A stretch of DNA of 64,000 nt. It comes from Bradyrhizobium sp. Ce-3 (GTDB lineage: Bacteria; Pseudomonadota; Alphaproteobacteria; Rhizobiales; Xanthobacteraceae). The notes under the pieces are model-generated. The model ran no database searches. It worked only from the letters and a program-made list of their open reading frames with translations, and was not told where the DNA came from. Shown here one piece after another: positions 34,010-43,150 of this stretch; the first letter of the stretch is position 1; each line of letters starts with the position of its first letter. Made by a program: the position numbers and the translations under genes. The stretch lies in the NCBI RefSeq assembly GCF_022835695.1, contig NZ_BQUV01000009.1, positions 186,001-250,000 of the forward strand, written 5' to 3'.

Positions 34010-35020
34010 CTAATGCGATCTTGCCAGGCAGAACGCGACGACCTGTTCCAGCGCCGTTTTCATCGGCGAGGGCGGGAACAGTGCCAGCGCGTCGACGGCC
34101 ATCGCGCCGTAGTGCTGGGCGCGGCTGATGGTGTCTTCCAGCGCGCGGTGCTTGGTCATCAGGCCGATGGCGTGGTCGAGGTCGGCCGATCCGATCTCGC
34201 CGCGCTCGAGCGCGCGGATCCAGAACTTGCGCTCGGTGTCGTTGCCGCGGCGGAAGGCGAGCACCACGGGCAGCGTGATCTTGCCCTCGCGGAAATCGTC
34301 GCCGACATTCTTGCCGAGCTTGGCGGACTTGCCGCCATAGTCGAGCACGTCGTCGACGAGCTGGAAGGCGATGCCGAGATTCATGCCGACCGAGCGGCAG
34401 GCGGTCTGCTCGGCCTTCGGGCGGTTGGCGATCACGGGGCCGACTTCGCAGGCGGCGGCGAACAGCTCGGCGGTCTTGCCGCGGATCACGGCGAGATATT
34501 CGTCCTCGGTGGTCGCGGTGTTCTTGGCGGCGGCGAGCTGCATCACCTCGCCCTCGGCGATGGTGGCGGCCGCCGCGGAGAGAATGTCGAGCGCACGCAG
34601 CGAGCCGACCTCGACCATCATGCGGAACGCCTGGCCGAGCAGGAAGTCGCCGACCAGCACGCTGGCCTCGTTGCCCCACAGCATCCGCGCGGACAATTTG
34701 CCGCGGCGCAATTCGCTCTCGTCGACCACGTCGTCATGCAGCAGGGTCGCGGTGTGCATGAACTCGACCGCGGCGGCGAGCTTGATATGGCCGTCGCCGG
34801 AGTAGTCGGCGAGCTGGGCCATCGCCAGGGTCAGCATCGGGCGCAGCCGCTTGCCGCCGGAGGAGATAAGGTGGTTGGCGACCTCGGGGATCATGGTGAC
34901 TTCGGAGCCGGTCCGCGAAAGGATGGTCGCGTTGACGCGCTCCATGTCGGCGGCGACAAGTCCCACCAGCCCGTCGATCGAAGCATTGGACGGGCTTTCG
35001 AAGGGTACAATAACCGCCAC
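34010..35020 (-). CDS. Long-chain polyprenyl diphosphate synthase (octa/decaprenyl type)
   Basis: A 336-residue trans-prenyltransferase that makes the ubiquinone side chain from FPP and IPP. The two aspartate-rich motifs are LLHDDVVDE and QLVDDVLDY, with GGKRLRPML binding IPP. It starts at GTG 35020, supported by GGAG eight bases upstream; the ORF continues 290 codons further upstream without a valid start and across the divergent genes. In Bradyrhizobium the product is probably UbiQ-10 precursor. It is divergent from the DUF2007 gene. Confidence 0.93.
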   Translation of the reverse strand: MAVIVPFESPSNASIDGLVGLVAADMERVNATILSRTGSEVTMIPEVANHLISSGGKRLRPMLTLAMAQLADYSGDGHIKLAAAVEFMHTATLLHDDVVDESELRRGKLSARMLWGNEASVLVGDFLLGQAFRMMVEVGSLRALDILSAAAATIAEGEVMQLAAAKNTATTEDEYLAVIRGKTAELFAAACEVGPVIANRPKAEQTACRSVGMNLGIAFQLVDDVLDYGGKSAKLGKNVGDDFREGKITLPVVLAFRRGNDTERKFWIRALERGEIGSADLDHAIGLMTKHRALEDTISRAQHYGAMAVDALALFPPSPMKTALEQVVAFCLARSH

Positions 35021-35155
35021 GCTGGTCTCCAATTTTGCCGAATTCGCACTATCCTCAGCTATAACAATAGAAACTGCGAAGGTTTGCGGCAAGGCCTCGA
35101 AGTTGTTGACATGTGGCGCAAGTGCCGCAAGGCCGGGGCGACAGGAGAGCGTATT

Positions 35156-35383
35156 TTGCGGGAATTGGTACGGACCAATGACATGGTGCTGGTCTCCGCG
35201 ATCGGCGCGCTGCTCGACAGCGCTAACATCCATCATCTGGTGCTGGACCAGAACATGAGCATCATCGAGGGCTCGCTCGGCGTGCTGCCGCGGCGGATCC
35301 TGGTGCATGAGGACGACAACCAGGAGGCCCGCCAGCTCTTGACCGATGCCGGCCTTGGCCACGAATTGCGGGCCGATGATTAA
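35156..35383 (+). CDS. DUF2007 family protein
   Basis: A 75-residue protein starting at TTG 35156, with AGGAG eight bases before it. The sequence ELVRTNDMVLVSAIGALLD, HHLVLDQNMSIIEGSLGVLP and RRILVHEDDNQEARQLL is the DUF2007 signal-transducing-like domain. It overlaps the next gene by eight bases, so the two are translationally linked. Function is unknown. The very long ORF upstream in this frame is the complement of the polyprenyl synthase. Confidence 0.82.
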   Translation: MRELVRTNDMVLVSAIGALLDSANIHHLVLDQNMSIIEGSLGVLPRRILVHEDDNQEARQLLTDAGLGHELRADD

Positions 35384-36203
35384 AGCGTTTTCAAGCGAGG
35401 TGGATCCCGGTTCGCGTGATGAAAACGCGTCAAAAAAGGCGTCTTGGGCCGCCGAGATCACCGAGGACGGATTCCTCGGCGGGCAATTGCGGCTGCGGCA
35501 GCCCCGCAGCGGCCATCGGGTCGGCCATGATGCGATCCTGCTCGCCGCGGCGACGCCGGCGCGATCGGGCGACCGCGTCGTCGATCTCGGCGCCGGTGTC
35601 GGCGCCGCCGGGCTTGCGGTGGCGCGGCGGGTCGGGGGGATCGATCTGGTCCTGGTTGAAATCGACCCGGCATTGGCCGAACTGGCCCGGAATAACGCCA
35701 TCGCCAACGCGATCAAGGCCGACGTGATCGTGCTCGATGTCGAGGCCGGCGCGTCCGCGTTCGATGACGCCGGCCTCGCGCCCGACAGTGCCGATGTCGT
35801 GCTGATGAACCCGCCGTTCAACGATTCCACCAGGCATCGCGCCTCGCCGGATGGCGTACGGGAGCGCGCCCATGTCGCGACCGCGACCACGCTGGCGGCC
35901 TGGGTTCACGCGGCGCGGCGGATTCTCAGGTCGAACGGGCAGCTTGCGATGATCTGGCGGGCCGACGGGATCGCCGAGGTGCTGGCCGTGCTGGACCGCG
36001 GCTTCGGCAGCCTCGAGATCCTGCCGGTGCACGGCGAGGCGGCGTCGCCGGCGATCCGAATCCTGGTGCGGGCCACCAAGGGCGGCCGGGCGCCGACGCG
36101 GCTGCATGCCGCGCTGCTGCTCAATGAAGCGACAGCTGTGCCCAATAAATGGGTGGAGGAGATCTTGGCTGGGAAAGGAGAATTGCCGCTGGCGCGGCGC
36201 TGA
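35376..36203 (+). CDS. TrmN6-like SAM methyltransferase
   Basis: A 275-residue class I methyltransferase. The SAM site is VVDLGAGVGAAGLAVARR with VLVEIDP after it, and the catalytic NPPF (LMNPPFNDSTRHR) is typical of N6-adenine methylases of the TrmN6/YfiC group that modify A37 of tRNA-Val. The family usually begins at EITEDGFLGGQLRL; here about 25 extra N-terminal residues (KAFSSEVDPGSRDENASKKA) are encoded by a copy of an interspersed repeat. ATG 35376 overlaps the DUF2007 stop. A start inside or after the repeat is possible. Confidence 0.88.
   Translation: MIKAFSSEVDPGSRDENASKKASWAAEITEDGFLGGQLRLRQPRSGHRVGHDAILLAAATPARSGDRVVDLGAGVGAAGLAVARRVGGIDLVLVEIDPALAELARNNAIANAIKADVIVLDVEAGASAFDDAGLAPDSADVVLMNPPFNDSTRHRASPDGVRERAHVATATTLAAWVHAARRILRSNGQLAMIWRADGIAEVLAVLDRGFGSLEILPVHGEAASPAIRILVRATKGGRAPTRLHAALLLNEATAVPNKWVEEILAGKGELPLARR
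35384..35435. repeat. Interspersed repeat, 'agcgttttc' family, inside the methyltransferase 5' end
   Basis: 52 bases that match the complement of 52441-52492 at 48 of 52 positions by eye. The element carries AGCGTTTTC and GAAAACGCGT as imperfect inverted arms. Here it lies in the reading frame of the methyltransferase N-terminus. Confidence 0.85.
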
Positions 36204-36238
36204 CGGGCAGCAAACCTGCCCGCGTCACTGGCACTAAA

Positions 36239-36337
36239 TTACTGCGAGGCCGTTTCCGACTGGCGGTCCGGCCTCGATGTGAAGTGGATCGCCGTCAGGA
36301 GCGTACCGATCAGCATAATCAGCAGATAGATCTTCAT
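36239..36337 (-). CDS. Small single-pass membrane protein, 32 residues
   Basis: ATG 36337 is preceded by GGAGAGGG. The peptide begins MKIYLLIMLIGTLLTAIHF, one membrane helix, and ends with a polar tail SRPDRQSETASQ. It is too short for most gene callers. The helix-tail form and strong ribosome binding site support it; no function is known. Confidence 0.6.
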   Translation of the reverse strand: MKIYLLIMLIGTLLTAIHFTSRPDRQSETASQ

Positions 36338-36459
36338 GAGTCCCTCTCCGCCGCGAATTGCAACCCCAATGACAAAACCCCAATGGCAAAATGCAAAACG
36401 CGTTCCACGGAATCCAATGACAGTGGCGTGATAAAAAGTGGTTAATTCGAGGTAACGGC

Positions 36460-37380
36460 ATGAGTGAACAAATAAGTGATCACCAAGTACATTCCGGAGG
36501 ACGTTCGGGACTGCTCGATCGTGTGCAGGGAATGTTGCCGGCACGTTTCCGGCGCGGCATGGCCGTGGTGCCGGTGGTGCGGCTGTCGGGTGTGATCGGC
36601 GCGGTGACGCCGTTGCGGCCCGGCATGACGCTTTCGGGCGTTGCCAAGATGCTGGAGCGCGCCTTTGGCACGCGTAATGCCAAAGCGGTGGCGCTGGTGA
36701 TCAATTCGCCCGGCGGCTCGCCGGTGCAGTCACGGCAGATCTATCTGCGCATCCGGCAATTGGCCGCCGAGAAGAAGCTGCCGGTGCTGGTGTTCGCGGA
36801 GGATGTCGCGGCCTCCGGCGGTTACATGATCGCGTGCGCGGGTGACGAGATCTATTGCGACCCGTCCTCGATCCTCGGCTCGATCGGCGTGGTCGGCGGC
36901 AGCTTCGGCTTCCAGGAGGCGATCAAGAAGATCGGGGTCGAGCGGCGGCTGTACACGGCCGGCAGCCACAAGGCGATGCTCGATCCGTTCCTGCCGGAGA
37001 ACCCTGATGACGTCGCCCGGCTGAAGACGATCCAGCGCGAGATCCATGCGACCTTCATCAACCTGGTGAAGCAGAGCCGCGGCAGCCGCCTGAAGGCCGC
37101 CGACGACGTGCTGTTCACCGGTGAATATTGGGCCGGCGAGACCGCGATCGGTCTCGGGCTCGCCGACAGCATCGGCGATCTCCGCTCCGTCTTGCGGGCC
37201 CGCTATGGCGAGAAGGTGCTGACCCCGGTGATCGCGCCCGCCAGCGGCATGCTGTCCGGCCTGCTCGGCCGCAGGGCGCCCGGGGCGGGGTCGCTGGCGC
37301 TGGACGGGCTGGCCGGCTTGCCGGACGATCTGATCTCGGCGCTGGAAACAAGGGCGATTTGGGCCAGATTCGGGCTCTGA
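36460..37380 (+). CDS. S49 family serine peptidase (SppA/SohB-like)
   Basis: A 306-residue protease of the signal-peptide-peptidase A family. The Ser-Lys dyad is Ser119 (DVAASGGYM) and Lys171 (GSHKAMLDPF); ALVINSPGGSPVQS and SILGSIGVVGG are also typical. There is no N-terminal membrane helix, unlike E. coli SohB or SppA, so this is a soluble or peripherally bound form. It probably degrades cleaved signal peptides or misfolded membrane fragments. AGGTAA precedes the ATG. Confidence 0.9.
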   Translation: MSEQISDHQVHSGGRSGLLDRVQGMLPARFRRGMAVVPVVRLSGVIGAVTPLRPGMTLSGVAKMLERAFGTRNAKAVALVINSPGGSPVQSRQIYLRIRQLAAEKKLPVLVFAEDVAASGGYMIACAGDEIYCDPSSILGSIGVVGGSFGFQEAIKKIGVERRLYTAGSHKAMLDPFLPENPDDVARLKTIQREIHATFINLVKQSRGSRLKAADDVLFTGEYWAGETAIGLGLADSIGDLRSVLRARYGEKVLTPVIAPASGMLSGLLGRRAPGAGSLALDGLAGLPDDLISALETRAIWARFGL

Positions 37381-37496
37381 ACACGGGGATTTGAGCGCGC
37401 CATTTAGCCCTAAAACCGCGATTGCGGCGCAGCCCGCCTTGCGCAAGAATGGCTGCCATTGGGGGCCTGACAGACGTGAACGACAAGGATCGACCG

Positions 37497-37688
37497 ATGC
37501 CGCCGCTGATTGCATTCGCAGGCGTCCTGGGTGGCCTGGCCGTGGTCCGCTGGGCATACAAGACGGCCATTCGGATCAACCAGGAACTGGAAGAGGCGCG
37601 ATTGTCCCGCGTGGCCGAGGCCTCGCGTGCGAGCGAAATCAAGACCCTGCGCCGCGACCCCGTGACCGGGGCCTATCGCCTGGGCTAG
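37497..37688 (+). CDS. Small membrane-anchored protein, 63 residues
   Basis: One hydrophobic segment (PPLIAFAGVLGGLAVVRWAY) is followed by a charged helix (NQELEEARLSRVAEA) and a conserved-looking end LRRDPVTGAYRLG. AAGGA lies eight bases before ATG 37497. The final motif, LxRDPxTGxYR, is frequent at the ends of short rhizobial membrane proteins. Function unknown. It lies 116 bases after the S49 peptidase. Confidence 0.65.
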   Translation: MPPLIAFAGVLGGLAVVRWAYKTAIRINQELEEARLSRVAEASRASEIKTLRRDPVTGAYRLG

Positions 37689-37700
37689 CGCTTGGATCTC

Positions 37701-37843
37701 CCTCGCCCCGCTCTTGCGGGGAGAGGGCTGGGGTGAGGGGCTGTTTCCGCGAACTCGAAAGACGAGAGTATGCGGAGAGTCCCCCCTCACCCGAAATCCG
37801 CGCGTTGCGCGGATTTCGACCTCTCCCCGCAAGCGGGGCGAGG
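37701..37843. repeat. 'ctcgcccc' palindromic repeat family, copy 2
   Basis: Bounded by CCTCGCCCCG and CGGGGCGAGG, with GAAATCCGCGC/GCGCGGATTTC as a central hairpin. Same family as 297-438. It ends 100 bases before glyQ. Confidence 0.85.
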
Positions 37844-37942
37844 TAAGAGGCCGCCGAAACATCCCCCATCGCCTTGATTCCATTGGCCGCCGCCGATACG
37901 GTCCCGCGCGTTTCACACCCCCTCGCGAGATCGATTCCAACG

Positions 37943-38878
37943 ATGGACGCCCTGCCTGACCACATGCGCCCGGAACGTTCGTTCCAGGGCTTCATCCTGG
38001 CTCTCCAGCGGTTCTGGGCCGAGCAGGGTTGCGTCATCCTGCAGCCCTACGACATGGAAATGGGCGCCGGCACCTTCCATCCCGCGACCACGCTGCGCGC
38101 GCTCGGGCCCAAGCCCTGGAACGCGGCCTATGTGCAGCCCTCGCGGCGGCCCAAGGACGGCCGCTACGGCGAGAATCCCAACCGGCTGCAGCACTACTAT
38201 CAGTTCCAGGTGATCATGAAGCCGTCGCCGCCGAACCTTCAGGAATTGTACCTGAAGTCGCTGGCCGCGATCGGCATCGATGCCGCCGTCCATGACATCC
38301 GCTTCGTCGAGGACGATTGGGAGAGCCCAACGCTGGGCGCCTGGGGCCTCGGTTGGGAATGCTGGTGCGACGGCATGGAAGTCAGCCAGTTCACCTACTT
38401 CCAGCAGGTCGCCGGCGTCGAATGCGCGCCGGTCGCGGGCGAACTCACCTACGGACTCGAGCGGCTCGCGATGTATGTGCAGGGCGTCGACCGGGTCTAC
38501 GACCTCAACTTCAACGGCCGCGAGGGTGCCGAGAAGGTGACCTATGGCGACGTCTTCCTGCAGGCCGAGCAGGAATATTCGCGGCACAATTTCGAATATG
38601 CCGACACCGCGATGCTGTTCGAGCAGTTCAAGATGGCGGAAGCGGCGTGCCGCAAATATCTCGCCGCCGGCTGGCGCGACGGCAGCAACATGAAAGAACA
38701 TCTGATGGCCCTGCCGGCCTACGACCAGTGCATCAAGGCGAGCCACGTGTTCAATCTGCTCGATGCCCGCGGCGTCATCTCGGTGACCGAGCGGCAGAGC
38801 TACATCGGGCGCGTGCGCGATTTGGCGAAGGCCTGCGGCGAGGCATGGATCCACACTGAAACGGGCAGGGCGGTCTGA
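37943..38878 (+). CDS. glyQ: Glycyl-tRNA synthetase alpha subunit
   Basis: A 311-residue subunit of the alpha2beta2 enzyme that charges tRNA-Gly; it holds the aminoacylation active site. Motifs include [53 protein letters not shown] and [19 protein letters not shown] 37943 gives the usual length; the in-frame extension upstream runs toward the repeat. The stop shares one base with the glyS start (TGATG), ensuring equal synthesis of both subunits. Confidence 0.97.
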   Translation: MDALPDHMRPERSFQGFILALQRFWAEQGCVILQPYDMEMGAGTFHPATTLRALGPKPWNAAYVQPSRRPKDGRYGENPNRLQHYYQFQVIMKPSPPNLQELYLKSLAAIGIDAAVHDIRFVEDDWESPTLGAWGLGWECWCDGMEVSQFTYFQQVAGVECAPVAGELTYGLERLAMYVQGVDRVYDLNFNGREGAEKVTYGDVFLQAEQEYSRHNFEYADTAMLFEQFKMAEAACRKYLAAGWRDGSNMKEHLMALPAYDQCIKASHVFNLLDARGVISVTERQSYIGRVRDLAKACGEAWIHTETGRAV

Positions 38879-41190
38879 TGCCCGATCTTCTCCTCGAGCT
38901 GTTCTCCGAAGAAATCCCCGCGCGCATGCAGGCCAAGGCGGCAGACGATCTGCGCCGCATGGTGACCGACAAGCTCGTCGCCGAGGGCCTCGTCTATGAA
39001 GGCGCCAAGGCGTTCGCGACCCCGCGCCGCCTTGCGCTCACTGTGCACGGCATTCCCGCGCGCCAGCCCGACTTGAAGTCTGAACGTCGCGGCCCGAAGA
39101 TCGGCGCCCCGGATGCGGCGGTGCAGGGCTTCCTGAAAGCGACCGGTCTCAAGTCGCTGGATGAAGCCAAGATCCAGAAGGATGCGAAGGGCGACTTCTA
39201 CATCGCGCTGATCGAGAAGCCGGGCCGACCCGCGATCGACGTCATCGCGGAAATGATCCCGGTGATCATCCGCACCTTCCCCTGGCCGAAATCGATGCGC
39301 TGGGGCGCGCGCTCGGCCAAATCGGGCTCGCTGACCTGGGTGCGGCCGCTGCACTCGATCATTGCGACCTTCGGTCTGGAGACCGAGGAGCCCGATGTCG
39401 TCAAGTTCGCGGTCGACGGCATCGAGGCCGGGCAGACCACCTACGGCCACCGCTTCATGGCACCTGGCGCGATCAGCGTGCGCCGCTTTGAGGATTACGA
39501 GGCCAAGCTGAAGGCCGCGAAAGTGATCCTCGATCCGCAGGCGCGCAAGGACATCATCCTCGAGGACGCCAAGGAACTGGCATTCGCGCAGGGCCTCGAA
39601 CTGGTCGAGGACCAGGTGCTGCTCGACGAGGTCTCGGGCCTCGTCGAGTGGCCGGTCGTGATGATGGGATCGTTCGAGAAGGAATTTCTGTCGATTCCGG
39701 ACGAGGTGATCCGCGCCACCATCCGCAACAACCAGAAGTGCTTCGTGGTCAGGGATCCCAAGACGGGCAAGCTGACCAACAAGTTCGTGCTGACCGCCAA
39801 CATCGAGGCGCCCGACGGCGGCAAGACCATCGTCGCCGGCAACGAGCGCGTGATCCGTCCGCGGCTGTCGGATGCGAAGTTCTTCTACGAGACCGACCTC
39901 AAGACCAGGCTCGAGGACCGGCTGCCGAAGTTCGAGCAGATCGTATTCCACGAGAAGCTCGGCACCCAGGCTGAGAGGATCAAGCGGATCGAGCGGCTTG
40001 CCGCCGAGATCGCGCCGCTGGTCGGCGCAGATGTCGAGAAGACCAAGCGCGCCGCGCGCCTTGCCAAGGCGGATTTGTTGACCGAAGTCGTCGGCGAATT
40101 CCCCGAGCTGCAAGGCCTGATGGGCAAGTACTACGCGCTGGCGCAGGGCGAGGATGCCTCGGTCGCCGCCGCGAGCGAGGAGCACTGGAAGCCGCAGGGG
40201 CCGACCGATCGCGTGCCGACCGATCCGGTGAGTGTGGCGGTGGCGCTGGCGGACAAGCTGGACACGCTGGCGGGATTCTGGGCAATCGATGAAAAGCCGA
40301 CCGGCTCGAAGGACCCGTACGCGCTGCGTCGTGCGGCGCTAGGTGTGATCAGGATCATTCTAGAGAATGGTTTGCGTCTTCGACTCGCAGATATCTGCGG
40401 CCCTTCGTTCTGGCAGGCAGCGACAGAAAAGCGTGCGCGCGAGGTGCAAAACGAGACAAAACAGCCGGATGGTACTGAAAGCCCTCGCTTCACAAAATTC
40501 GTTGTGCGCGTGGACACGGAGACGTTTGGCAGGCGCTCCGTCCCGGCGGGGGTAGTTGATCTGATCACCTTCTTCGCCGATCGCCTGAAGGTCCAGCTCC
40601 GCGAGCAGGGCGCGCGGCATGATCTTGTCGATGCTGTTTTCTCAACGTCTCCGTCACCTTGGTGGAGAGCCGATGCGGCGCGTAGCGCGGGCAAGCTTGA
40701 CCTCATCGAGACAGCAGGGAGCGAAGCAGCCCTTGATAGTAACCCTCCGCCGGAAGAGGAAATGCAAGACGATCTCCTCATGGTCGTCCGCCGCGTCGAG
40801 GCGCTCGGAAAATTCCTCGACAGCGATGACGGCAAGAACCTGCTCGCGGGCACCAAACGCGCCAGCAACATCCTCGCGATCGAGGAGAAGAAGGACAAGC
40901 GCAGCTTCGACGGTGCGCCTGATGCTGCGCTCTACAAGCTCGACGAAGAGAAGGCGCTGGCGGCGGCGATCGACCAGGTGAAGGCCGAGGCCTCCGCCGC
41001 CGTCGCCAAGGAGGACTTCGCCGCCGCGATGAGTGCAATGGCGAAGCTGCGCCCGGCGGTCGATGCGTTCTTCGACAAGGTCAAGGTCAATGACGACGAT
41101 CCCAAGGTGCGCGAGAACCGCCTGAAGCTGCTCAACGAGATCCGCGCCGCAACGCGCGCGGTGGCGGACTTCTCCAGGATCGAGGGCTGA
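38878..41190 (+). CDS. glyS: Glycyl-tRNA synthetase beta subunit with two internal insertions
   Basis: A 770-residue beta subunit, about 70 longer than the family norm near 700. The N-terminal ([15 protein letters not shown]), central ([21 protein letters not shown]) and C-terminal ([35 protein letters not shown]) parts are typical. Extra sequence sits at about residues 500-560 ([16 protein letters not shown] to [11 protein letters not shown]) and about 589-628 ([15 protein letters not shown] to NPPPEEEMQ). DNA of both parts (40360-40560, 40640-40760) is lower in GC and uses codons such as ACA, TCA, CTT and AAA that are rare elsewhere in the gene. The frame is intact, so the protein is probably functional. 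Confidence 0.95.
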   Translation: MPDLLLELFSEEIPARMQAKAADDLRRMVTDKLVAEGLVYEGAKAFATPRRLALTVHGIPARQPDLKSERRGPKIGAPDAAVQGFLKATGLKSLDEAKIQKDAKGDFYIALIEKPGRPAIDVIAEMIPVIIRTFPWPKSMRWGARSAKSGSLTWVRPLHSIIATFGLETEEPDVVKFAVDGIEAGQTTYGHRFMAPGAISVRRFEDYEAKLKAAKVILDPQARKDIILEDAKELAFAQGLELVEDQVLLDEVSGLVEWPVVMMGSFEKEFLSIPDEVIRATIRNNQKCFVVRDPKTGKLTNKFVLTANIEAPDGGKTIVAGNERVIRPRLSDAKFFYETDLKTRLEDRLPKFEQIVFHEKLGTQAERIKRIERLAAEIAPLVGADVEKTKRAARLAKADLLTEVVGEFPELQGLMGKYYALAQGEDASVAAASEEHWKPQGPTDRVPTDPVSVAVALADKLDTLAGFWAIDEKPTGSKDPYALRRAALGVIRIILENGLRLRLADICGPSFWQAATEKRAREVQNETKQPDGTESPRFTKFVVRVDTETFGRRSVPAGVVDLITFFADRLKVQLREQGARHDLVDAVFSTSPSPWWRADAARSAGKLDLIETAGSEAALDSNPPPEEEMQDDLLMVVRRVEALGKFLDSDDGKNLLAGTKRASNILAIEEKKDKRSFDGAPDAALYKLDEEKALAAAIDQVKAEASAAVAKEDFAAAMSAMAKLRPAVDAFFDKVKVNDDDPKVRENRLKLLNEIRAATRAVADFSRIEG

Positions 41191-41193
41191 CCG

Positions 41194-41787
41194 ATGGACC
41201 GCGCAACGCTCGCCGCATACGACAAGGATGCGGCGGCGTTTGCGCAGGACTGGCACGACCAGCCGGCACCTCGCGATCTGCAGGAGATCGTCGGGCAATT
41301 CTTCCTCAAGGGCGGCGCAACCGCCGACATCGGCTGCGGCAGCGGCCGCGAGGTGGCGTGGCTGAATGCCAACGGTTTTCCGGCCGAAGGGTTTGACGCC
41401 TCCGAGGGCCTGCTCGCGGAAGCCCGCACCCGCTACCCGGCGCTGCGCTTCACCCGCGCCGAATTGCCCGACCTCCCCGGTATCGCCTCCGGTAGTTTCG
41501 ACAATGTGCTGTGCGAGACCGTCATCATGCATCTCGATCCCGCGTTGATCGTGCCGTCGGTGCGCCGGATGTTCGAGCTCGTGAAGCCCGGCGGCGTGTT
41601 CTATCTGAGCTGGCGCGTGACCAGAGGCGACGACGCGCGCGATGCGCACGGCCGGCTCTACGCGGCGTTCGATACCGCGCTGGTTCGGGCTGAACTGGCG
41701 GCGGCCGTATTGCTGCTCGATGAGGAGGTCGTCAGCGTCTCCTCCGGCAAGGTCATTCACCGTATCGTTGCGCGGAAGCGCGGCTGA
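41194..41787 (+). CDS. Class I SAM-dependent methyltransferase
   Basis: A 197-residue methyltransferase of the Methyltransf_11/25 group. The SAM-binding motif is TADIGCGSGREVAWLNANG, with EGFDASEGLL, and SFDNVLCETVIMHLDP as motif IV. The target is unknown. It starts three bases after the glyS stop and is likely part of the glyQS transcript; the conserved link is not known to me. Confidence 0.88.
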   Translation: MDRATLAAYDKDAAAFAQDWHDQPAPRDLQEIVGQFFLKGGATADIGCGSGREVAWLNANGFPAEGFDASEGLLAEARTRYPALRFTRAELPDLPGIASGSFDNVLCETVIMHLDPALIVPSVRRMFELVKPGGVFYLSWRVTRGDDARDAHGRLYAAFDTALVRAELAAAVLLLDEEVVSVSSGKVIHRIVARKRG

Positions 41788-41860
41788 TCCGACTATCGGA
41801 AATATTTAGACACAATTTGCAATTTGTTAACCATGCCCTGCGAAGGTCCTGACGGATCAA

Positions 41861-41878
41861 CGATTTCTTAAGAAATCG
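41861..41878. promoter_or_regulatory. 18-bp perfect palindrome before the duplicated-domain gene
   Basis: CGATTTCTTAAGAAATCG, 30 bases upstream of the ATG at 41908. About 30 bases further upstream is GTTAACCAT, which matches the CtrA half-site TTAACCAT, in an AT-rich stretch (41800-41832). Confidence 0.5.
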
Positions 41879-41907
41879 CCCCTCGCGCCAATGCAGGGAC
41901 CGCCCCG

Positions 41908-43008
41908 ATGACCTCGATCGGCACCTCACCCAATCCCTACGCCCAATATGGTTCGGCCTATGCGCGCGCGGCGGCGACGCCCTCGCTGGCGGCGACCCTG
42001 TCGGGCGACGGCACCGCCGGCGATCTGTCTTCGTCCGCGACGCCGAACGCCGCGACCAACCTGACGCTGTCGGATGCTGCCCGCGCGCAGCTCGCCAAGG
42101 CGCCGCCGCCGGATTTCGCGACCGTCACCAACGACGCGCGCACCACGCTCGACCGGCTCTACACGGTCGCGGGCGTGAAGGCGCCGATCGTCGACGGCAA
42201 GACCACGATCGATCTCTCGACCCTGGACCGCCGTTCGCTGTTTGCGATCTCGACCAACAATGGCGGCAAGTTCACGCCCGACGAGCAGGCGGTCGCCACG
42301 ACCGAACTGAAGCAACGCTTCGACAAGGCACTCGCGCCGTCGCTTGCGACCACGCGCCTGACCGGCGACTACAGCGTCAGCTACAAAGCTGCGCTCGATT
42401 ATCTCGACGGTGCCAGCGACGAGGAGAAGGCCACCGCGACCTGGGCCAGCCAGCGCGCCGCGGTGCTGAAGGGTGTCCAGGCGACGCAGCAGGATCCGAC
42501 CACGGCGCCGACGGGAATTGCAGGCGATCCGATCGCGGCCGCGCTGGCGGGGACGACGCCTCCCACGACAACCAAGCCACGCGATTTCAGCAGCGTGGCG
42601 AGCGACGTGCGCGCCTTCCTCGATCGGCAGAAGAGCGAGGCGGCGAAGGGCGGCAAGGAGCTGGTGTACGATTCCCGCCGCAAGACCGGACAGCTCGCCG
42701 ACCTGTCCTCGCTCGACAACCGTTCGCTGTCGGCGATCTCGCTGAACCAGGACAAGAAGTTCTCAGGCGAGGAGATCTTCGCGGCCAAGCAGGAACTCAA
42801 CACGCGGACGCGTTTGGCCGTGCTCGATGCGCTGAAGCAGAGCCAGTCCGCCGGCGACCCGCGCCAGTTCTCACTCGGCATCCTCAAGCAATATTCCTCG
42901 ATGAGTGCGGAGGAGCGCCAAGCGGCCAACTGGACGCAGGATTTCCAGGACGCCGCGATCAAGAGCTACAAGTCGACCTCGACGCTGCTCTCGATCCTTA
43001 AGTCGTAA
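41908..43008 (+). CDS. Protein of unknown function with two tandem homologous domains
   Basis: A 366-residue soluble protein without signal peptide. The first 65 residues are low-complexity and end in LTLSDAARAQLAKA. Then two homologous units follow: about 69-190 and 226-358. Shared landmarks are DFx-V-x-x-D-R/V-R...LDR, DLSxLDxRSLxAISxN, a KFxxxE stretch (NNGGKFTPDE / NQDKKFSGEE) reminiscent of an EF-hand loop, and S-x-EE-x-A-x-x-W (DGASDEEKATATW / SSMSAEERQAANW). No named family is recognised. A strong terminator follows and a palindrome with a CtrA-like half-site precedes, so it is a self-contained regulated gene. Confidence 0.75.
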   Translation: MTSIGTSPNPYAQYGSAYARAAATPSLAATLSGDGTAGDLSSSATPNAATNLTLSDAARAQLAKAPPPDFATVTNDARTTLDRLYTVAGVKAPIVDGKTTIDLSTLDRRSLFAISTNNGGKFTPDEQAVATTELKQRFDKALAPSLATTRLTGDYSVSYKAALDYLDGASDEEKATATWASQRAAVLKGVQATQQDPTTAPTGIAGDPIAAALAGTTPPTTTKPRDFSSVASDVRAFLDRQKSEAAKGGKELVYDSRRKTGQLADLSSLDNRSLSAISLNQDKKFSGEEIFAAKQELNTRTRLAVLDALKQSQSAGDPRQFSLGILKQYSSMSAEERQAANWTQDFQDAAIKSYKSTSTLLSILKS

Positions 43009-43038
43009 GCTGCGCGACATCTGACGACACAACAGAAG

Positions 43039-43074
43039 AGCCCCGCCTGGAGGGGAGGCCAGGCGGGGCTTTCT
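43039..43074 (+). terminator. Intrinsic terminator after the duplicated-domain gene
   Basis: A 12-bp perfect stem AGCCCCGCCTGG / CCAGGCGGGGCT with an eight-base loop, followed by TTCT. Confidence 0.8.
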
Positions 43075-43150
43075 GGTCCGGTCGATCTTCGCGCACATCC
43101 GCTTGCGCGGCGCCCGGACTGTTCGTTCAGGCGATCGTGCTCAGTTTACG

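Noticed and set aside
33755-35155. A long rightward frame leading into the DUF2007 gene
   Set aside because: This part is the complement of the polyprenyl diphosphate synthase; only the last 75 codons match a family and have a ribosome binding site.
40360-40765. An insertion sequence inside glyS
   Set aside because: No transposase frame, terminal inverted repeats or target duplication was found, and the glyS frame is uninterrupted.
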